This document shows, in pieces, positions 1-9,200 of a stretch of DNA of 64,000 bases. Numbering within the stretch: the stretch's first letter is position 1; each line of letters starts with the position of its first letter. The stretch covers positions 154,861-218,860 of the forward strand of contig JAQGJK010000026.1 in assembly GCA_028290665.1 (NCBI GenBank), given 5' to 3'. The position numbers were made by a program, and so were the translations under genes. The stretch comes from Devosia sp. (GTDB taxonomy: Bacteria; Pseudomonadota; Alphaproteobacteria; Rhizobiales; Devosiaceae). Under the pieces are notes generated by a model that was given only the letters and a program-made list of their open reading frames with translations, was not told the origin of the DNA and ran no database searches.

Positions 1-1056
1 GCCGACAGCCGCCTGCAGCCGCAATCGCGGTTCATCGAGTTCTCCAAGGCCTATGGCATCCCGCTGTTTCCCGGCACCGTCCCGATCGCGGCGCGGCAGG
101 CGCCCGGCGATGGTCGCGGCTTGACGGTAACGCTCGGCACATCGCTACAGGGCGCGACGACTCCGCCGGTGACGCTCGACACCGGGCTGCTGATCGTCAG
201 TGGCGGTTGGCAACCCGAGCTGACGTTGTGGCACATGGCCGGCGGCGCCAGCCATTGGCAGGCGGCACGCTCGCGCCTCGAAGCCGTCGGCGAAGTCCCC
301 GACATCGCCCTCGCCGGGGCCATGGCCGGCTATAACAGCCATCGCGGTTGTTTGCAGAGTGGTGCGGCCGCTGTGGCCCGCCTGTTCCTCCGCTTTGCTC
401 CCGATATCGATGATCCGCGCATCGACGCCCTCTACGAAACGCCGGATGCTCCACCGGCAATCGCCCCGGCAACAGCCGATATCGAAGACACCTACCTCGA
501 TGGCGGCTTCACCTTCATCACCCGCCCCGCTGCCGCTTCTGTGGCCAAACGAAACTGGTGGCCGTTCCGCAAGGTCGAGGATCATCAGCTGGCGCGGGAA
601 AATCGCGTGCTCGGCGTCGCCGATGTCGCCGCTGCCGTCGCGCTCGACGCCACTCCCGCCGCCGATGCCGGCACCGTGGCGCAGGAACGCTGCGTCATGC
701 CGCGCGACCTGATCGACGCCCGCGAAAAAGCCCCGACGATCCCCTCGCTGCCGATCGTCGAAACGCCCGCATGGCTGGTTGGCCGCTACGGGCCAGGGGC
801 GCAGGTCTGGCTGATTGAAATTCCCGACAACCGGGCGGTAGAAATCGGCGCGCTGATCTACCCTTCGGCCGACCCCGCCAAGCCCCCGGCCGCCATCGGC
901 GCAGTCATCGGCCCGGCGCCAACCGGCAAGCGCGGCACCTGTGCCTATTTCGCTGCAACGGTCATGGCTGGAGCCCAGGTGTTCGTGCGCACGGCAGGCC
1001 AAACCCACGCCGCAAGGGTAGTCTTACGCCCGGCCGACGCAACGACGGCCCGCTAG
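1..1056 (+). CDS. Sarcosine oxidase alpha subunit-like protein, C-terminal part (5'-truncated)
   Basis: The frame is open from base 1, so the gene begins outside the window. The visible 351 residues contain a stretch resembling the FAD-domain end of SoxA-type subunits: SGGWQPELTLWHMAGG followed about 50 residues later by AGYNSHRGCLQSGAAA. In those proteins this is where a flavin-linked dehydrogenase meets the folate-binding part. The remaining ~230 residues are shorter than the usual C-terminal aminomethyltransferase (GcvT-like) half. Their last ~70 residues (IGAVIGPA and after) could be a GcvT-type barrel. The stop overlaps the stop of the convergent gene by a few bases. Family assignment rests on motif resemblance only. 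The full-length function, including whether it oxidises sarcosine, cannot be judged without the N-terminus. Confidence 0.45.
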   Translation, partial: ADSRLQPQSRFIEFSKAYGIPLFPGTVPIAARQAPGDGRGLTVTLGTSLQGATTPPVTLDTGLLIVSGGWQPELTLWHMAGGASHWQAARSRLEAVGEVPDIALAGAMAGYNSHRGCLQSGAAAVARLFLRFAPDIDDPRIDALYETPDAPPAIAPATADIEDTYLDGGFTFITRPAAASVAKRNWWPFRKVEDHQLARENRVLGVADVAAAVALDATPAADAGTVAQERCVMPRDLIDAREKAPTIPSLPIVETPAWLVGRYGPGAQVWLIEIPDNRAVEIGALIYPSADPAKPPAAIGAVIGPAPTGKRGTCAYFAATVMAGAQVFVRTAGQTHAARVVLRPADATTAR

Positions 1057-2270
1057 TGCTTCAGCGCACTCTCATAGGCCCGGCGCAGCACGTCGGCATA
1101 CTCGGCATTGAACCGCAGTTCCGCCATCTTGATCCCGGCCTCAAGGCGTTCGCACGCTACGCGATCGCCGGGATGAGCCCGCACCAGGTCGAGATTGCGG
1201 GTGAGGTGGAATTCCAGCGTTTCGCCGGTTTGCGCCCAAGCGTGGTCGAACAGCGCGTTGATGGCGAGGGAATCTTTGCAATCGCGGATCGTCGCCAGCA
1301 GATACACCCCGTTGAGTGCCGCCAGCAGCCGCTCGCTGTCGACCCGGTCATTGCCTTCGCGCGGCCGCCGCATCGACTGGTTGACCTCCGACCCGATGGT
1401 GCGGACCGAGCGTTCGAGCCGGTCGGAAATTGCCTTGGTCAACCCGGCGATCACCGTTGCCCAGCGGCCGGTCCGCGACACCACGATATAGCCGGTCACC
1501 GCACGCATCAGGCGATGAAACCGCTCCAGCGCCCGGCACAGCCTGTCGAAATCGGCAAACGGACCACTTGGGTCAATGAGGTGTAGCTGGTTCTGCGCGT
1601 GCGCAAGGATCGCGTCGATCAACGGCGCGAGGCCCGCTCGGGTGATGGCCCCTTCCCCCGCATCGCCGGCGATCTTGGTCGCGGCGATGACCAGCCGCGC
1701 CGGGTTGATGACGTCGCCGATCATCGCGTGCATTACCGGGCCGCCGACGGCCTTGTCGTGCAGCGGCATCGATTGCAGTGCGGTCGCCAGCGCTGCGTCG
1801 TCGGCGGTAGCATTAGTCGCCCGGCCAAACGCCGCGGCCTTGCCGAGCAGCGCCCGGGCCCGGAGGGCGCCGAGCACCACGGGCAGCCGCTGCCAGATTT
1901 CTTCGCCGCCGACCACCGCCTTGGCTCGGGCATCGGCCGTCGGCGAAGTCCCGGCTTCGGCGACGGCATCGCGGACCCGGCCTAGCAATTGCGGCATCGC
2001 GGCTTCGAGCATGCCGACCGGCATGGTCCCCGCCTCGATCAACCGCCGGTCGAACAGATCGGCACCGAGATCGCGCGCCATCCAGGTCCACAGCTGCGTC
2101 GCATGCTGGCGAGAGATTGAGCCGTCGAATGGAAACGGCACCGGCGCCTCGACCAGCACGGCGTCGAGCAGCCCGAGAAACGGTACCGATCGCTCGCCCT
2201 GATTGAGGCGCGCACGAAGACTGGTGGCAGGGAGTTCCTGCGGCTGCGGCTCGGGCGAACTGGCGGGCAT
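1053..2270 (-). CDS. Conserved hypothetical protein, 405 aa
   Basis: No family is recognised. The protein is soluble and rich in helix-forming Ala, Leu and Arg, with no signal peptide or membrane segment. The first ~25 residues are Pro/Ser/Gln-rich and probably disordered. The middle part (about residues 215-345) has long amphipathic helices with alternating charges. Codon use and GC match the neighbours, so it looks native. It converges with the SoxA-like gene and is followed upstream by a lipoprotein gene in the same orientation, 67 bases away, but no co-function is evident. Confidence 0.7.
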   Translation of the reverse strand: MPASSPEPQPQELPATSLRARLNQGERSVPFLGLLDAVLVEAPVPFPFDGSISRQHATQLWTWMARDLGADLFDRRLIEAGTMPVGMLEAAMPQLLGRVRDAVAEAGTSPTADARAKAVVGGEEIWQRLPVVLGALRARALLGKAAAFGRATNATADDAALATALQSMPLHDKAVGGPVMHAMIGDVINPARLVIAATKIAGDAGEGAITRAGLAPLIDAILAHAQNQLHLIDPSGPFADFDRLCRALERFHRLMRAVTGYIVVSRTGRWATVIAGLTKAISDRLERSVRTIGSEVNQSMRRPREGNDRVDSERLLAALNGVYLLATIRDCKDSLAINALFDHAWAQTGETLEFHLTRNLDLVRAHPGDRVACERLEAGIKMAELRFNAEYADVLRRAYESALKH

Positions 2271-2337
2271 GGCTCAACTGTGGTTCTAAACGAACCTGGA
2301 GTTTAGCCCAGTCTGGTAAACAAACGCTTTTGGCGCG

Positions 2338-2820
2338 TTATACCGCCGTCGAAACCACTGCCCAGATGCCGTTCTCGCGGCAGGCAGTGCCCTTGCGGTT
2401 ATAGGCCTTGCCCGAAATCGACACCGCGTGGGTGAAATCACGGCAATCGAGGTTGTTGACCCGCACGATCGGCCCGACCTGCACGCTGCCGTTGGCCGAG
2501 CTGTCGCCCTTCCACAAGCGCGGCGCGCCGGGACGGCCGAACTGCAGCGCGTAATACTGCGCGTTGCTGGCTTCGGATTTGTCGCGCGCGGTCATCAGCG
2601 GCAACGCCGTGGTTTCGACGAACGCATTGACGTCGATCATCGCGGCTGCCACCGCAGTGGTCTCGGCAACCGACATGCCCTGCTGCTGCGGCGGCATCGG
2701 CAATACGGTGCCAGCATTGGCCATGCCGACGATCGGCGGCCGCGTCACTGACGTGGTCGAGCCGCACGCCGCGAGCGCGAGCAGGGGAACAAGGGATACC
2801 GCGCGAAGCAAGCTGCTCAT
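2338..2820 (-). CDS. Small lipoprotein with RT0821/Lpp0805-type surface-antigen C-terminus
   Basis: A 160-residue protein. Residues 1-19 form a lipoprotein signal ending in the lipobox LAAC, so Cys19 should be lipidated. After a Pro/Gln-rich spacer, the C-terminal half ends with CRDFTHAVSISGKAYNRKGTACRENGIWAVV. This pattern of paired cysteines, an aromatic and a terminal W-x-V is seen in 17-kDa-antigen / RT0821-Lpp0805 surface proteins. Likely anchored in the outer membrane facing the periplasm; exact role unknown. A GGA ribosome-binding element lies 8 bases before the ATG. It is a separate unit between the unknown 405-residue protein and the two-component kinase. Confidence 0.7.
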   Translation of the reverse strand: MSSLLRAVSLVPLLALAACGSTTSVTRPPIVGMANAGTVLPMPPQQQGMSVAETTAVAAAMIDVNAFVETTALPLMTARDKSEASNAQYYALQFGRPGAPRLWKGDSSANGSVQVGPIVRVNNLDCRDFTHAVSISGKAYNRKGTACRENGIWAVVSTAV

Positions 2821-2876
2821 ATAAATTTCCAGAATGGCCAGAGGGAAAGATGCGGTTTCAATACGGCAAAAGTTGG

Positions 2877-4268
2877 TCAGGCGGCAGCCTGCCGCACCGG
2901 AAGGCGCGGGGTCGGACGCGCCGCAGGCAACAGCAGTTCGGCTCTGAGCCCCCCGAGTCGGGAGCGTCCCAACACGAAGCCGCCTCCGTAAACGTCAACG
3001 AGTTCCTTGACAATATCAAGACCAAGTCCACTGCCGGGAGTTTTTTCATCGAGCCGCACGCCGCGCTTCAGCACGGCCTTGGCCTCGTCCTCGGTCAGGC
3101 CCTTGCCATCATCCTCGATGCGAATGACCAGCGCCCGCGATCCAGCCCAGGCATCTTCGCCGAGTGTCACCTCGACACTCGCCTTGGCCCATTTGCAGGC
3201 ATTGTCCAGCAAATTGCCGACCATCTCCTCAAGGTCGCTCTCCTCGCCGCGGAACCACGGCAGCGTCGCCGGCACCGGTTCGACGAGGCTGACTTCGCGC
3301 GACGGGTGCACTTTGCCCATCACCCGCACCAAGCGCTTCACCGCCAGGTTCGCATCGGCTTTCTTGCCGACGATTCGCGTCCGTGCCGCCAGCCGGGCCT
3401 GGTCGAGATAGTTCGTGACGATCGCCGCCATCTTGTCAGTCTCGGTTGTGACGACGCTCGCCACCACCGTCTGCCGTCCGTTCGCTTCGTTACGCAGCAC
3501 CGCCAGCGGCGTTTTCAGCCCGTGCGCGAGGTTGCCGACCTGACTCTTGGCGCGTTCGATAATCCCGGCATTGGAGCGCAGCAATGCATTCACTTCCTCG
3601 GCCAGTGGCGCGACTTCATAGGGAAAATTGCCCGCCACCTTATCGGTCTCGCCTTCGCGCACGCTCTCGACGGCTGCCCGCAATTGCCCCAGCGGCCGCA
3701 GCGCAATCCGCGCAGTAATGGCGCTCATGATCGCCAACATGATGCCAATGAACCCGAGCACGGTCAGCGTCTGGCCGCGGAAGCTGCCGGCCTCGACGCG
3801 GATTTCATCGAGGTTGCCCGAGATGATGATATGCAACTCCCGATCGCCGATGCGAATCTGGCGCTCGACCATCCGCATCTCCGTCCCGAAGGCATCGCGC
3901 GCCACGTCGGTGCGGGTGTTGTTGGCGTTGAACGGCAGCGTAATGGCGGGCATCTCGCTGCCGACGATCGAGCCCGAGAGATTGAGCAGCGCCCCGTCGC
4001 TGTCCTTGATCGCCCAGTACCACCCCGATTTCGGTCGGTCGAAGCGCGGATCAGTCAGCTCGACATCCGAGCTTTGCGGATTGCCGGCTTCGAGCGTCCG
4101 CGCTACCAGCGATTCGAGCTGTAGATCGAGGGTTTCCCCGAGCCGGTTGTCGAGCGCCCCGGCATAGAGTTCGGTCAAGAGGAACGCGGTCGCCACCAGC
4201 GAGACCACCAGCCAGGCGGTCGACAGCATGAACAGCCGCGCCGCGATCGAGCCCCGCCGTTGCGCCAC
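2877..4268 (-). CDS. Sensor histidine kinase, PhoQ/FeuQ-like
   Basis: Inner-membrane kinase of 463 residues. TM1 is at about 11-33, a periplasmic sensor region at 35-165, TM2 at about 166-188, then a HAMP-like linker. The H-box is NLAHGLKTPL with phospho-acceptor His249. The N-box contains DNAC (355-358), G1 is DDGKGL (386-391) and G2 is GSGLGL (412-417). The H-box form LAHGLKTPL and the overall size fit the PhoQ/FeuQ class. It starts 3 bases after the response regulator, so the two are co-translated. The sensor domain lies next to a small secreted PepSY-like protein encoded upstream, which may modulate it. FeuQ of rhizobia answers to osmolarity and controls cyclic glucan export; assignment of that signal here is inference. 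Confidence 0.9.
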   Translation of the reverse strand: MAQRRGSIAARLFMLSTAWLVVSLVATAFLLTELYAGALDNRLGETLDLQLESLVARTLEAGNPQSSDVELTDPRFDRPKSGWYWAIKDSDGALLNLSGSIVGSEMPAITLPFNANNTRTDVARDAFGTEMRMVERQIRIGDRELHIIISGNLDEIRVEAGSFRGQTLTVLGFIGIMLAIMSAITARIALRPLGQLRAAVESVREGETDKVAGNFPYEVAPLAEEVNALLRSNAGIIERAKSQVGNLAHGLKTPLAVLRNEANGRQTVVASVVTTETDKMAAIVTNYLDQARLAARTRIVGKKADANLAVKRLVRVMGKVHPSREVSLVEPVPATLPWFRGEESDLEEMVGNLLDNACKWAKASVEVTLGEDAWAGSRALVIRIEDDGKGLTEDEAKAVLKRGVRLDEKTPGSGLGLDIVKELVDVYGGGFVLGRSRLGGLRAELLLPAARPTPRLPVRQAAA

Positions 4269-4271
4269 TGA

Positions 4272-4931
4272 TCAGGTCTCGAGAATCTGGTAGCCGAGGC
4301 CCCTGACGGTCTGGATGCAATCTTCGGGCAGTTTCTTGCGCAACCGCCCGACGAACACCTCGATGGTATTGCTGTCGCGGTCGAAATCCTGATCGTAGAG
4401 ATGCTCGGTCAATTCGGTGCGCGAAATTACCTTGCCCTTGTGGTGCATCAGATAGCTCAGCAGCCGCAATTCATGGCTGGTGAGTTTCACCGACTGACCG
4501 TCGACGGTTACCTTGCCTGAACGCACATCGAGCCGCACCGGGCCGGCGGTGATTTCATTGCTGGCGAGCCCGGCGGCCCGTCGAACCAGTGCCCGCACCC
4601 GGGCTAGCACTTCTTCCATATGGAAGGGTTTCGCCACATAGTCGTCGGCGCCGGCATCGATGCCCTGCACCTTGTCGCTCCAGCGGTCGCGCGCCGTCAG
4701 CAGCAGCACCGGCATGATCTTGCCGGCTCGCCGCCATTCCTCGAGCACCGAGAGCCCGTCCATCTGCGGCAGGCCGATGTCGAGCACCACGGCGTCATAG
4801 GGTTCGGTGTCGCCGAGGAAGTGACCCTCCTCGCCATCGAAGGCCACGTCGACGGCATAGCCGGCGTCGGTGAGCGCTTCCTTGAGCTGCCGATTGAGAT
4901 TGATATCGTCTTCGACGACCAGTACGCGCAT
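4272..4931 (-). CDS. OmpR/PhoP-family response regulator (FeuP-like)
   Basis: A 219-residue, two-domain regulator. The receiver domain (1-115) has the acidic pair Glu7-Asp8-Asp9, phospho-acceptor Asp51 in VVLDIGLPQMDG, a conserved Thr in LLTARD and Lys in YVAKPF. The winged-helix DNA-binding domain (about 125-217) has SHELRLLSYLMHHKGKVISR and a C-terminal VRGLGYQI wing. It is the partner of the kinase immediately downstream. A 130-base gap separates it from the PepSY-like gene upstream on the same strand, so it may have its own promoter there. In Sinorhizobium the equivalent order is feuN-feuP-feuQ, which this resembles; the specific regulon is not visible. Confidence 0.92.
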   Translation of the reverse strand: MRVLVVEDDINLNRQLKEALTDAGYAVDVAFDGEEGHFLGDTEPYDAVVLDIGLPQMDGLSVLEEWRRAGKIMPVLLLTARDRWSDKVQGIDAGADDYVAKPFHMEEVLARVRALVRRAAGLASNEITAGPVRLDVRSGKVTVDGQSVKLTSHELRLLSYLMHHKGKVISRTELTEHLYDQDFDRDSNTIEVFVGRLRKKLPEDCIQTVRGLGYQILET

Positions 4932-5061
4932 CAGAGCCCCCGCCTGTTTCCGCGCCGAGGGCCTTTCGTTCCGATAGAATCAGAACGGCCGCCTCGGCCA
5001 ATTATCTAGACGCGTTTTCTTCACGCGAACCGATATTCACTGCGCTTGAAAACGCTCTAGT

Positions 5062-5379
5062 CTATTGCTGACCGGTAACGGCGTTCAAGGTCACGTTTTG
5101 CGCCTGCCCGTAGGCATCGATTACACCCAGCACATAATACAATTCGCCGCCGTAATCGCAGACATTGACCGACAGCACTTCCTGTGAGCCGTCGAACCCG
5201 GCAGCTGCCAGTACGTCGTCCAGCGCCAGGATCTGTCCCGACGCGACGACGCTCTGGATATCGCGCTTTGACAGGCAGGACTCGTCCTGTGCAGCGGCAG
5301 GGCCAAGTGCAGCCAGCGGCAGCATCATCGACACTGCGGCAAAACCGGCAAGGATCATCGAGGTGAGGAACTTTTTCAT
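5062..5379 (-). CDS. Secreted PepSY-like small protein upstream of two-component system (FeuN-like candidate)
   Basis: A 105-residue protein with a Sec signal peptide (MKKFLTSMILAGFAAVS, predicted cleavage after AAA at about 30). The mature ~75 residues have one Cys near the start (Cys35) and one in the middle (Cys74), which could form a disulphide. The rest reads as a single PepSY-like unit: helix with ILALDDVLAAA, then strands ELYYVLGVIDAYG and QNVTLNAVTGQQ. It is periplasmic by prediction. It precedes the FeuP/FeuQ-like pair in the same direction. In rhizobia a small periplasmic protein encoded at that position (FeuN) holds the kinase in check. Equivalence is inferred from position, size and secretion, not from sequence comparison. 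Confidence 0.65.
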   Translation of the reverse strand: MKKFLTSMILAGFAAVSMMLPLAALGPAAAQDESCLSKRDIQSVVASGQILALDDVLAAAGFDGSQEVLSVNVCDYGGELYYVLGVIDAYGQAQNVTLNAVTGQQ

Positions 5380-5491
5380 GCCCTCACCCTAGGGGCGAAC
5401 GGCTGAACCGGGAATGAACATGGCAAAATTGGGATTGTTCCCGGTACAACGCGTTGTATTTGCAGACTCAATCTTAGTCCTCACTCATCGT

Positions 5492-6247
5492 TCAGGCGTT
5501 GCTGATGTCGCTTTTAATCCCTTTCCTCAGGAAAATGATCGCGACTGCTTCCATGATCAACTGCCCCGCGGACTGCCCATCGAGCGCCGGCAAATCGATG
5601 CCGAGCAGTTGGGCCAGACCCGCGAGAACCATCGATGCCGCGATGAGATAAGTCCGATAGCCGGTGAAAACATCCATTGGTGTGGTCTCTCTCTGTTGAA
5701 CATCAGGTGAACTGCCCGCCGCAGCTCGTGCCGCGACGCGGATCGCTTCGACCCGCCGGGTCCAGCCGCGCCCAAACGTGGCGAAGGTGGCGAGACGCGT
5801 CAGGAATTGCAGCCGCCGGCCGCTGAGCGCATCGATCAGCCCGGCCGCGCCGTACAGCGCGACTCGTGCCTTGACCGCCGCCAGCGTTGCCGGACCGATG
5901 CGACCATCCGCCGTCACCCCCAGCACCCCCTGCAGCGTCTTGGCTGCCCGCGCCGGTCCGGAGTTGACGGCGAAATCGAACACCGCGAGGTCGATGCCCG
6001 GCGGAAGCTCGCCGGCATGCACCGGCTTCCAATAGTCGGCGGCATAGATCGCCGCGGCCTCGGCGCGCCGGAGCGCCTTGACCTCGGCCACCGGCAGCCC
6101 CCACCAAGGCGAGACGCGCCGCCAGCGTGCCAGCGTCTTGCGGGTGATCCCAAGATTGGTCGCGCCACCGGGATCCTGCGGATGGTCGACAAAGCCGCCC
6201 TCGTGCAGCAGCAGTTGATCAAGGCTTTCGGCAAACCGGTCAGGCAT
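5492..6247 (-). CDS. GH108 endolysin with C-terminal holin-like membrane tail, end of GTA cluster
   Basis: A 251-residue protein. The N-terminal GH108 lysozyme domain has the catalytic glutamate in LLHEGGF (Glu16) followed by DPGGATNLGIT. A second peptidoglycan-binding-type region (about 88-165) contains GRIGPATLAAV. A short polar linker leads to residues 191-251 with two hydrophobic segments (about 199-217 and 229-240) and a charged end, like a small holin. The linker DNA carries a purine-rich GAGAGAGA 8-9 bases before an in-frame ATG (Met191, base 5677), so a separate 61-residue membrane protein could be made. It overlaps the last GTA gene (megatron) by 8 bases, which suggests the lysis function is transcribed with the GTA. 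RcGTA of Rhodobacter keeps its lysis genes elsewhere. Confidence 0.85.
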   Translation of the reverse strand: MPDRFAESLDQLLLHEGGFVDHPQDPGGATNLGITRKTLARWRRVSPWWGLPVAEVKALRRAEAAAIYAADYWKPVHAGELPPGIDLAVFDFAVNSGPARAAKTLQGVLGVTADGRIGPATLAAVKARVALYGAAGLIDALSGRRLQFLTRLATFATFGRGWTRRVEAIRVAARAAAGSSPDVQQRETTPMDVFTGYRTYLIAASMVLAGLAQLLGIDLPALDGQSAGQLIMEAVAIIFLRKGIKSDISNA

Positions 6248-9200
6248 GAAATTCTCCCCGCGCCCGGTGACCCGGTCCCAGCACCGGGCTCACCTGCGCC
6301 ACGTCGAAGGCAAAGCTCATCGGCACGCCGCCGAAATCGGCCAACTGCTCCACGGCGCTGTAAATCGCCGAGGGTGTTCCAGCACTCAGCGTCCGCAGCA
6401 CCGCATCGGTGCCGTCGCGAATGGTCACCAAATACGCCTCGGGCACCTGCTCGAGCGGCGCCTCAGCCGCGCCCCAGCCCGACGCATCGCCCCGGCTGCG
6501 CCGCGTCCAGCGCAGCGTCACCGCGCCATTGACACCGTTGCGCACGGCCCGCGGATGCCCCGGCCGCAGCGGCAACGCCGGCTCAGCCGCGAGCTCCGCA
6601 GTCAATGCCTGACCGACCAGATCACCGCTCCCAGCATACGCCTGCAGCATCAGCGTCTCGCCAATCAGGCTTGCCGGCACGGGCAGCGTCGGCGTCCGTC
6701 CATCCAGCACGACGACCCGGTTTCCCGCTCCCGCCGTCCCGATGGCAAAGTCGCTGCCATCGAGCCCGCGCAGCAGCATCGTCAGCCGATAGGTGCGTGT
6801 CGCGACCAGTTCGGCGTTGGCAAAACCGATAATTTCCCAACCGCCTGCATCGGTCTCCACCGCCACCCGGTTGACGCCGCCCAGCACCGCGACGGCCTCG
6901 GCGGAGGCCAGATGCCCGGAGTTCAGCACCAATGTCAGCACCGACACCCGATCCCAAAGCGCCAGCGGCCCCGGCACCAGCGCCTCGGCCAGCACCCCGA
7001 GCGTCGACCGCCGGTCGATCGCGAGTACGGTGCTGCCCGTCGCCTCGTCGACCAGCGAGACCGAACCCGGCCACGGGTCCGACCATGCCGCCACCAGCAG
7101 CCGCGATTGCGCGACGCTCTCGGGCAGCGGCGGCAACTGCACCGTCGCCACCACCGGAATGGCCCGCAGCGCCGCCGGCAGATATGCCTCCCGTGCGCCA
7201 TCCGACACCGTCGTCACCGCCAGATCGGCCGGTAGCGCCCGCAAACTCAACTGCCGCGTCTCGGCATCGCGGATTTCCTCGATCACCCAGCGCCCCGGTC
7301 GCCCGGCCAGCGCCAGCACATCGCCCGGTTCGAGCGCCAGGAACGCGTATGGCAGGCGCAGTTCCAGCGTCTCGCCCGCCGCCATCCGGTCGATCAGCAA
7401 GCGCTCGGCCACCTGCCGCGCCGCCGGTCCGTCGAGCACCAGCGGCGAAGTTTCCGCCGCCATCCCTGCCTCCGGCCGCGCCAGCGCCGTAGCATTCCCC
7501 GGCTGATAATCGCGTTCCCGGTCAGTGTAACCGAGCGTCAGCCGTCCGATCGCCTCCGACGCATCCGGACGCCGGCGCGCCTCCAGCGGCGCGTCCTCGG
7601 CAGCAAGCTCATCCGCCGCAACTTCAAACACCGCAACCGCGTTCGGCCGCAGCAGCCGCAACGCCCCGGCCCGCTCGGCCAGCACCAGCCCGGTCGCCCC
7701 GGTCAATCCCGCCAGCGCCTCGCGCGCCGTCGCGGGCCCCTCGATCTGCATCCCGTGCAGCAGCGGCGACCGCGCCTCGACGGCGGCCAAGTCCACGCCG
7801 AAATCCGCCGCCACCGCCTGCGCCAGTTCATCGCTCGCAGCGGCGCCCAATCGCCCGGTCAGCCAGTGCCCCGTCGCATGATTGACCCCATCGGCCCACG
7901 CCGCACGGTCATCTGGAAACGCCGGAAACGGCCGCGCATCCCAGGTCCACAGCGCCATCCGCGACAAATCCACCATCGGCGCGGCATAAATCTCCGACAC
8001 CGGATTGGCGCCCGACGCCCAATGCGCCAGATGCGCCCGCAAAAACTGCCGCTGCATCAACGCATCGGGCAACCCGTTCGAAAAATACGGCCGCCCGCTT
8101 TCTGCGCTCTTCGCATCGCCGAAGATGTTCGGCTGATTGGCCCCCTTATCGACCGCCCCACAGCCCAGCTCAGTGAACCAGATCGGCTTCGAGCGCGGCA
8201 CCCAACCCGTCGGCGCCGCCGCCCGTACCCCGGCCGGCCGGTCGAAATGCGAATTGTCCCAGAACGCAAAAATATCCTTGAACCGCCACACCCACGGCTC
8301 GCCATACGCCCCATCGGTAATCGACGTCCGCAGTTGCGCCAGCCGGTCGGCATCGCTGGCATAATACCAGTCGAACCCCTCCCCACCCGCGATCCCGGCC
8401 CGCAAATAATCGAGGTCATAAACCGACCCCGCCACCGCCGCATCGAGATGCGCCTCCCCGTCCCGCCAGTCGGCGACCGGCATATAATTGTCGATCCCGA
8501 TCGCATCGATCACTGCCGACGCCCACAGCGGATCGAGGTTGAACAACCGCTCGCCGCCAGCACCCTGGACGCCGGAATACTCCGACCAGTCCGCCGCGTA
8601 ACTGAGCTGCGTCCCCGCCCCGACCACCGCCCGCACATCCACCGCCAGCGCCACCAACCCGGCAACAAACGGAAACCCATCACCGGCGTCGCGCAGCGCC
8701 GTCAGCCCGCGCAATTCCGAACCGATCAGCAGCGCATCAACGCCGCCGGCCGCCTCCGCCAGCGCCGCATAATGCAGCACCATCCGCCGATAACCCCATT
8801 CGCCGCCGAGGAAATCTTCCACCTCGGCCGTAACGGTTCCAGTCCCGGCAGAAGCCGAAGTGATCCGCCCCCGCCACGGATACGCCGCCTGCCCGGTCCC
8901 ACCGGACACCGGATCGGGCAGCACATTGCCGGCCGGGATATCCATCAACACGATCGGGTACAGCGTCACCGCCAACCCGCGCGCCTTAAGATCGGCAATC
9001 GCCGCCAGCACTGCCGCATCCGATGGCGTCCCCCCATAAGCGGGGCCGCCCGCATGCGTACTGACTACACCCGCCGCGCCGCGCGACAGCCCCGCCACCG
9101 CCCAGGCCGTCCCCTCGACCGCCCGCTCCGCCGCCTCGACTTTCGGCCGGATCGTGCAATGCCCGCAGCGCAGATCGTCGCCGAACCAGGCCACCACCAG

